Assembly: GCA_020634435.1 (NCBI GenBank)
Contig: JACKBS010000016.1
Location: 147,483 to 211,482 of the forward strand
Source of the DNA: Ardenticatenaceae bacterium
GTDB lineage: Bacteria; Chloroflexota; Anaerolineae; Promineifilales; Promineifilaceae
Reading direction: 5' to 3'
DNA length: 64,000 nucleotides
A program made the position numbers and the translations under genes. How positions within the stretch are numbered: the stretch's first letter is position 1; each line of letters begins with the position of its first letter. The notes beneath the pieces are model-generated. The model saw nothing but the letters and a program-made list of their open reading frames with translations, was not told where the DNA came from and did no database searches. Positions 60,421 to 64,000 of this stretch are shown here, one piece after another.

Positions 60421-60831
60421 TTAGGCTTGTTTGGTTTGCATGGTTGGTTTTTCGTAAGTGCTACGATCCAACATGCTGTAACCAAAGGCCAACGCGAACA
60501 GCAGGTAAAGAATGATGGGAACCCAGGTCCAGGCATTGCCCATGCCGTCCAATTTTTGCAGGAAAAGCACAACACACCCAACAGCGCTGGCGATGAAGTT
60601 GGCAAAAATCAACGGCCGTACATCATCAGCCACTGCATAAAGTCGCCCCATCCAGTTGAGAATGGCAAACCCCAGGAAAAAAGCCCCCAAAAGCTGGGTC
60701 ATCAAAATGCCATCCTCGCCCAAGGAAATGTCGAACAAATCCATGGTCCAAACCGAGGCAAACAAAAAACCAACGCCAAACACAAGCAAGACGATCGCAT
60801 CGATGATCAGAATATGTTTTACCTTCATCAT
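60421..60831 (-). CDS. Small four-helix membrane protein, unknown function
   Basis: 136 residues with about four membrane segments: ILIIDAIVLLVFGVGFLF, a second around MTQLLGAFFLGFAIL, a third FANFIASAVGCVVLFL and a fourth VPIILYLLFALAFGYSML. The loop WTMDLFDISLGEDG precedes helix two. The overall pattern resembles small DUF-type membrane proteins common in environmental bacteria. GGAGG just before the ATG at 60831 decides the start. Role unknown. Confidence 0.75.
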   Translation of the reverse strand: MMKVKHILIIDAIVLLVFGVGFLFASVWTMDLFDISLGEDGILMTQLLGAFFLGFAILNWMGRLYAVADDVRPLIFANFIASAVGCVVLFLQKLDGMGNAWTWVPIILYLLFALAFGYSMLDRSTYEKPTMQTKQA

Positions 60832-61098
60832 TTTCCTCCGGCAGGTAAACCATCCTGCGATAACGGCCGTTCTTCCGGCATTCATCGAGCAAACCGCACA
60901 TCAGGCAAGCGACACTATTTCAAGAACTTTGTGAGGTTCACTTGAAAAGGTACATGAATCGATTGGACCAAGTGGGGAAAGGTGCCAGTTCAACGACGCC
61001 CGGTCTCAAGGACTTCAGGATCGATTCCCAGAAGAAAGGTCTGACGCTCCTTGTATGAATTTAGATCAATGTACAGGCGTGTTGTAGTTATAAAAACA
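60832..61098. other. Intergenic region up to the insertion sequence
   Basis: No supported gene. One ACGGCCGT copy at about 60862. The segment AGTTATAAAAA at 61088-61098 is the left target duplication of the insertion sequence. Confidence 0.5.
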
Positions 61099-62378
61099 GG
61101 GCTTTTCCAAAGTCAGGAAGACAAAGCAAGCTGAGCCAAACGAGCGTTCAATTGAGCATTAAAATGCCGTAAGGCATAAGCCAAATTGGCAAAACCCAGC
61201 TTTTGCGCCAAGCCGACAATAAAATTGTTTAAAACTGCAACCGCCTCAGCTTGTGTAGCACTCTTCATTTTCGTGGCATCTTCATGCAAAGTCACATCAC
61301 GTCGATAATGTAACCCATTTTCTATGCACCAATGAGCACGGGCCAGAGCAAGCAACTGCTGCGCCACAGTTGGCTCAGGCCCCAAACTAGATATCCCATA
61401 AGCTGTTTCTAGAGACGTAAGGCCAGTTGCTATGTGCGTCACTTTTCTCTCCAACCTGAACACCAACTTGGCATTGGGCCAATTCAAGAACTCTGTTTCG
61501 TCGTAGATAACTCGTATCCGTCTTTGCTCAATGCGGCCATGTCCTTTGTCAAGCGAGGTGGCTTCATGGTACTCAAGCGGGGGAATGTGCCAACCTTTGG
61601 CTTTGCGCGGTGGTTGAAAAAACTGCTGCACATCCGCTAAAAGGGTCGGCTGATTATCTTTGACAAACCAGAGGTAGTCACCCCCTTGTGCCGTGACTTG
61701 CACAGACAATTTTCGTTGAGTGAACATCGCATCCCCAGAGACAACTTTTCCTTTTAGATTGAGTTTTGCCAATAAGCGCGGGGCCGCTGTTATTTCATTC
61801 TCTTTGGATGCGACTTCAAGTTGGTCTTGGACGACGCCTCCCTCTGGCAGATAGGCTGAGAGCAAATGGACCCCTGTTTTTTCTCCTTTGACAATGGTCC
61901 CGCGCATCGTTTTCCCATCCAGCACCATTTGCTCACTGGCATCGCCGCCATACCTATCATGCAGATAGTGCCCCACCACCTTTTGCAATTCTTGGGCGAT
62001 GATGGTTTCAGAGAGTGTCCGTCTGATGGTGTTGAGTGAGGGCACCTGGGCGTGTTTGAGGTTAAACAAGGTCACAAATTGCTCTTTTCTTAGTTTCAGC
62101 CAATCGGCGATGCTTGATGGCTTGGTTTCTCCCGCTAACTTTGCCAGGAGTATCATGGCTAGCAGACAGGGTAGTTTGTATCGGATACCTTGTGCCTTTC
62201 GCTGGTCGTTCACAGCTTCAAACTGTGTCATGAGTTCCTGGATGTCAAATGATGGATATGTACTATCTAGTCCGGCTAATGTAATATTGTGCATGAGAAT
62301 CTCTTTTGTGTTGTGGTTTGTTTGGTCACTACCACTTTAACAATTTGAGATTCTTTTTTCGACTTTGGAAAAACCCTG
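61099..62378 (-). mobile_element. Complete ISAs1-family insertion sequence
   Basis: 1280 bases. Left terminal repeat CAGGGCTTTTCCAAAGTC (61099-61116) and right terminal repeat GACTTTGGAAAAACCCTG (62361-62378) match at 17 of 18 positions as inverted repeats. The flanks carry AGTTATAAAAA at 61088-61098 and 62379-62389, an 11-base duplication (ISAs1 elements usually make 8-10, so part may be chance). One intact transposase fills it. No ACGGCCGT inside, unlike the flanks. Confidence 0.93.
61113..62294 (-). CDS. ISAs1-family DDE transposase
   Basis: 393 residues, intact. Features: N-terminal DDE_Tnp_1-associated region with MTQFEAVNDQRKAQGIRYKL (in part), first catalytic Asp in VLDGKTMRG, second in VSGDAMFTQ, and the C-terminal ARAHWCIENGLHYRRDV with the catalytic Glu. 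The ATG at 62294 lies 67 bases inside the right terminal repeat; the stop lies next to the left one. The intact frame and intact ends suggest recent activity. Confidence 0.95.
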   Translation of the reverse strand: MHNITLAGLDSTYPSFDIQELMTQFEAVNDQRKAQGIRYKLPCLLAMILLAKLAGETKPSSIADWLKLRKEQFVTLFNLKHAQVPSLNTIRRTLSETIIAQELQKVVGHYLHDRYGGDASEQMVLDGKTMRGTIVKGEKTGVHLLSAYLPEGGVVQDQLEVASKENEITAAPRLLAKLNLKGKVVSGDAMFTQRKLSVQVTAQGGDYLWFVKDNQPTLLADVQQFFQPPRKAKGWHIPPLEYHEATSLDKGHGRIEQRRIRVIYDETEFLNWPNAKLVFRLERKVTHIATGLTSLETAYGISSLGPEPTVAQQLLALARAHWCIENGLHYRRDVTLHEDATKMKSATQAEAVAVLNNFIVGLAQKLGFANLAYALRHFNAQLNARLAQLALSS

Positions 62379-62490
62379 AGTTATAAAAATCACTGAGCAC
62401 AGATGAGTTTATTCACCTTCCACCTCGACCATCCCAGATGCCCCATTTGTACCGTTAGCCAACAGTTTTGCCGGTAGTAATCTAATTAAG

Positions 62491-62556
62491 TGACAAATGT
62501 CATTATTGTTTCGATTTGCAATATGATACTATTGCAAACTGTTGCATATAGTTGCA
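62491..62556 (+). promoter_or_regulatory. TGACA-AA-TGTCA dyad and phased TTGCA repeats
   Basis: A dyad TGACAAATGTCA (62491-62502) is followed by TTGCA at 62516, 62532, 62542 and 62552. The last three are exactly 10 bases apart, so they face one side of the helix. They lie 15-60 bases upstream of the HTH-PocR gene and look like a cooperative operator for it or for the ArsR protein. Confidence 0.6.
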
Positions 62557-62573
62557 TTTAGACATATTTAGTG

Positions 62574-63326
62574 ATGATGAGCGACTTTCTAACTACCAAG
62601 CAAATTCAGGAACTTCTCCAGGTTGATCGCACCACGGTTTATCGCATGTTGAGCGACGGCCGTTTAAGTGGCATCAAAATTGGCAACCGCTGGCGCTTTT
62701 ACAAGGCAAAAGTAGATGACCTGCTTGCCGACACACCCCCAACGACCGAACCCACTCCCGCACCGCCCGCCACTTCTTTTGAGGTACTGCCCCTAACCTG
62801 TTTGCAAGGCATGCAATCGGTCGCCGCCGAAGCAATGGGCATTGGGGCCATCATCACCGACACCGCTGGCCAACCGCTGACAAAAATGAGCCACCCCTGC
62901 GGCTTTTGCCAACTTATTTACGGCAGTGAAAAAGGGCGCGCGGCTTGCCTGGCCAATTACACCCAGTTGGCCCATCGCGCCGAGTCTGCATTTCCGCAAA
63001 ACACCTGCCACGCGGGTCTGCGATGCATCGCTGGGGAAATCAAGATCAATGGGGTGAAGACGGCCGTTTTCATCGCCGGGCAATACAAATCCTCTGCACA
63101 AGAAAACCATGCACAGCATGTGCAACAGCTAGCTGCCGTCTACGATTTAGATGCGGATGAGCTGGCAGCGGCCGCCACCGAAATTCCCACATTTGACCCC
63201 GCCCAACAGCAAAAAATAGCCGCGTGGCTGCCCAAACTGACCAGCACATTGTCAGAAATTGGGCAGGAACGCGCTGAATTATTAGGCCGGTTGCAGCGCA
63301 TCGCAGCCATGAGCGCAGTTTGCTAA
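62574..63326 (+). CDS. Excisionase-type HTH + PocR sensory-domain regulator
   Basis: 250 residues. Residues 1-50 form an excisionase-type HTH (FLTTKQIQELLQVDRTTVYRM, IKIGNRWRF; shown in part). A Pro/Thr linker follows, then residues about 75-220 match the PocR ligand-binding domain: MQSVAAEAMGIGAIITDTAG, HPCGFCQLIYGSEKGRAAC, NTCHAGLRCIAGEI and VFIAGQY. Conserved cysteines (HPCGFC, AAC, TCHAG) could bind a metal or haem. Such domains sense small molecules or redox state. Start is ambiguous among GTG 62571, ATG 62574 and ATG 62577. It heads an operon with an ArsR gene and a cytochrome c gene. Confidence 0.87.
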   Translation: MMSDFLTTKQIQELLQVDRTTVYRMLSDGRLSGIKIGNRWRFYKAKVDDLLADTPPTTEPTPAPPATSFEVLPLTCLQGMQSVAAEAMGIGAIITDTAGQPLTKMSHPCGFCQLIYGSEKGRAACLANYTQLAHRAESAFPQNTCHAGLRCIAGEIKINGVKTAVFIAGQYKSSAQENHAQHVQQLAAVYDLDADELAAAATEIPTFDPAQQQKIAAWLPKLTSTLSEIGQERAELLGRLQRIAAMSAVC

Positions 63327-63337
63327 AGGATCATGTT

Positions 63338-63721
63338 ATGAGCGAATCAGTTACCGCCAGGCAAGAGACAAAAGAGACCAGCATGGCCCATCCGCCGCTT
63401 GAGGAATTGACCATTTTACATGCAGGCATTTGCCAGGCTCTATCTGATCCCAAGCGAATCTTAATTTTGTACGCGCTGCACGAACGGCCGCGTCATGTCA
63501 ACGATTTGGCAGCCGACTTAGAGCTGCCCCAGCCAACGGTATCGCGCCATCTACGTGTGCTGCGCCAACAGTCGCTTGTCTTAACCGAGCGCGAAGGCAC
63601 CTGGACCAAATACCGTCTGGCCGACCGTCGCATCATTCAGGTGTTGGATACGATGCGACAGGTGATGTTTGATGGTCTGAAACGGAAAACGGCCGTTTTC
63701 AGCAACCATAAATCAGCTTAA
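63338..63721 (+). CDS. ArsR/SmtB-family regulator
   Basis: 127 residues with a single winged HTH: ICQALSDPKRILILYALHE, DLAADLELPQPTVSRHLRVL, LVLTEREGTWTKYRL. No classical CxC metal motif is visible, so metal sensing is not supported; redox or persulfide sensing is possible. The ATG at 63338 follows AAGGATCATGTT; start could be a few codons earlier. It is 11 bases after the PocR gene and 17 before the cytochrome gene. Confidence 0.9.
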   Translation: MSESVTARQETKETSMAHPPLEELTILHAGICQALSDPKRILILYALHERPRHVNDLAADLELPQPTVSRHLRVLRQQSLVLTEREGTWTKYRLADRRIIQVLDTMRQVMFDGLKRKTAVFSNHKSA

Positions 63722-63738
63722 TGATCAGGAAGGATACA

Positions 63739-64000
63739 ATGACAAAACTCAAATCCCCCATTGCTTTGTGGTCCCTATTTTTAGGTGGCGTCATCTTGAT
63801 GGTGGGGCTCATGTGGCCACAAACAGCCAATGCCCAATGCGGTTCCTCCGCCTCATCCTGCAAGAACTGCCACGAAGTTCAGGCAGTGGACCCGGTAAAC
63901 AACGACGGCACCAGTTGGCACGAAGCCCATGCCTTCGGCGACTTCTGTGAATTTTGCCACGCAGGCAACGTGCAAGCCACCGATGAAGCCGGTGCCCACA
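63739..64000 (+). CDS. Multihaem cytochrome c, 3' truncated by window
   Basis: 87 codons are visible. A signal peptide (basic MTKLK, hydrophobic core LWSLFLGGVILMVGLMW, cleavage near ANAQ) is followed by two CxxCH haem-binding motifs, CKNCHE and CEFCHA, about 31 residues apart, with extra histidines (WHEAH) that could be axial ligands. It should be an exported electron carrier or part of a membrane oxidoreductase. AAGGA before the ATG at 63739 sets the start. The two regulators upstream suggest redox control. The rest is outside the window. Confidence 0.88.
   Translation, partial: MTKLKSPIALWSLFLGGVILMVGLMWPQTANAQCGSSASSCKNCHEVQAVDPVNNDGTSWHEAHAFGDFCEFCHAGNVQATDEAGAH

Larger units (their letters stand above)
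2525..63700. repeat. Dispersed palindrome ACGGCCGT
   Basis: Roughly 75-85 copies of ACGGCCGT, many as AACGGCCGTT, counted by eye. Examples: 2525-2534, 2615-2622, 3393-3402, 13623-13632 and 60374-60406. An octamer would be expected about once by chance in 64 kb. Copies lie in all reading frames, giving Thr-Ala-Val, Asn-Gly-Arg or Arg-Pro in the proteins, and also in intergenic DNA. None is present in 1-2524 or 61099-62378, and the stretch 43,540-47,870 lacks it too. Similar in kind to the HIP1 palindrome of cyanobacteria. Confidence 0.9.

Noticed and set aside
1..64000. CRISPR array or integrase-attachment site
   Set aside because: No regularly spaced direct repeats and no integrase gene were seen; the repeated octamer is irregularly spaced.

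Overview
The window looks like a chromosomal segment from a plant-polysaccharide-degrading, probably Chloroflexota (Anaerolineae-like) bacterium. The assignment is inferred from gene content and style: LacI/RbsB sugar modules, Opp-type oligosaccharide importers, FBP/tagatose-type aldolases, GH78/GH4/GH29/GH31/GH42/GH3 enzymes, lipoboxes of the LVAC/LVSC type and mid-range G+C. No rRNA or tRNA gene was seen, so taxonomy is moderate confidence only. Most of the DNA is peppered with one palindrome, ACGGCCGT (often AACGGCCGTT), roughly 75-85 copies by eye, in coding and intergenic DNA. It is absent from the first 2.5 kb and from the one insertion sequence.

Layout. 1-2054: an A+T-rich, tightly overlapping trio (partial unknown protein with a possible PLD-like fold, RmlA-like sugar nucleotidyltransferase, complete DEDDy 3'-5' exonuclease) that looks acquired and is the least explained gene set. 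2365-3407: Phd/VapC-type toxin-antitoxin pair with its own promoter and operator, plus a doubtful reverse gene. 3598-8300: DeoR regulator divergent from a RhaB-type kinase, a double-domain class II aldolase and an aldo/keto reductase (6-deoxyketose catabolism). 8355-12948 (minus): GatY-like aldolase, GatD-like dehydrogenase, FGGY kinase and aldo/keto reductase, a plausible oxidoreductive sugar route. Four LacI-type operators lie at 13004-13184.

13210-22310: LacI regulator, RbsBAC-type importer, a cytidylyltransferase-GHMP kinase fusion, L-fucose isomerase FucI, mutarotase FucU and FucA-type aldolase: an L-fucose utilisation operon. 22342-35531: SGNH esterase, GH42 beta-galactosidase, GH3, a GH29-GH3 fusion, LacI regulator and GH31 alpha-xylosidase. 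Together these are the activities needed to take apart fucosylated xyloglucan oligosaccharides, and the released fucose would feed the preceding operon. 35644-42229: a complete five-gene Opp/Dpp-type importer, probably for those oligosaccharides. 42613-44773: a GH43-like enzyme and a third LacI regulator.

45144-58162: MalFG-type importer with a coiled-coil-stalked binding protein, GH78 alpha-L-rhamnosidase, GH4 alpha-galacturonidase-like enzyme, uronate isomerase UxaC, tagaturonate epimerase UxaE, an SDR fructuronate reductase and a LarA-family nickel epimerase homologue with all four key residues. This reads as rhamnogalacturonan uptake and galacturonate catabolism. Mannonate dehydratase is missing and LarA sits in its place, which suggests a mannonate-to-gluconate exit. 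58354-60831: glutamate-type dehydrogenase, an ABM-like protein and a small membrane protein. 61099-62378: an intact ISAs1-family element with terminal repeats and a target duplication. 62574-64000: excisionase-type HTH-PocR regulator, ArsR regulator and the start of a multihaem cytochrome c, cut by the window end.
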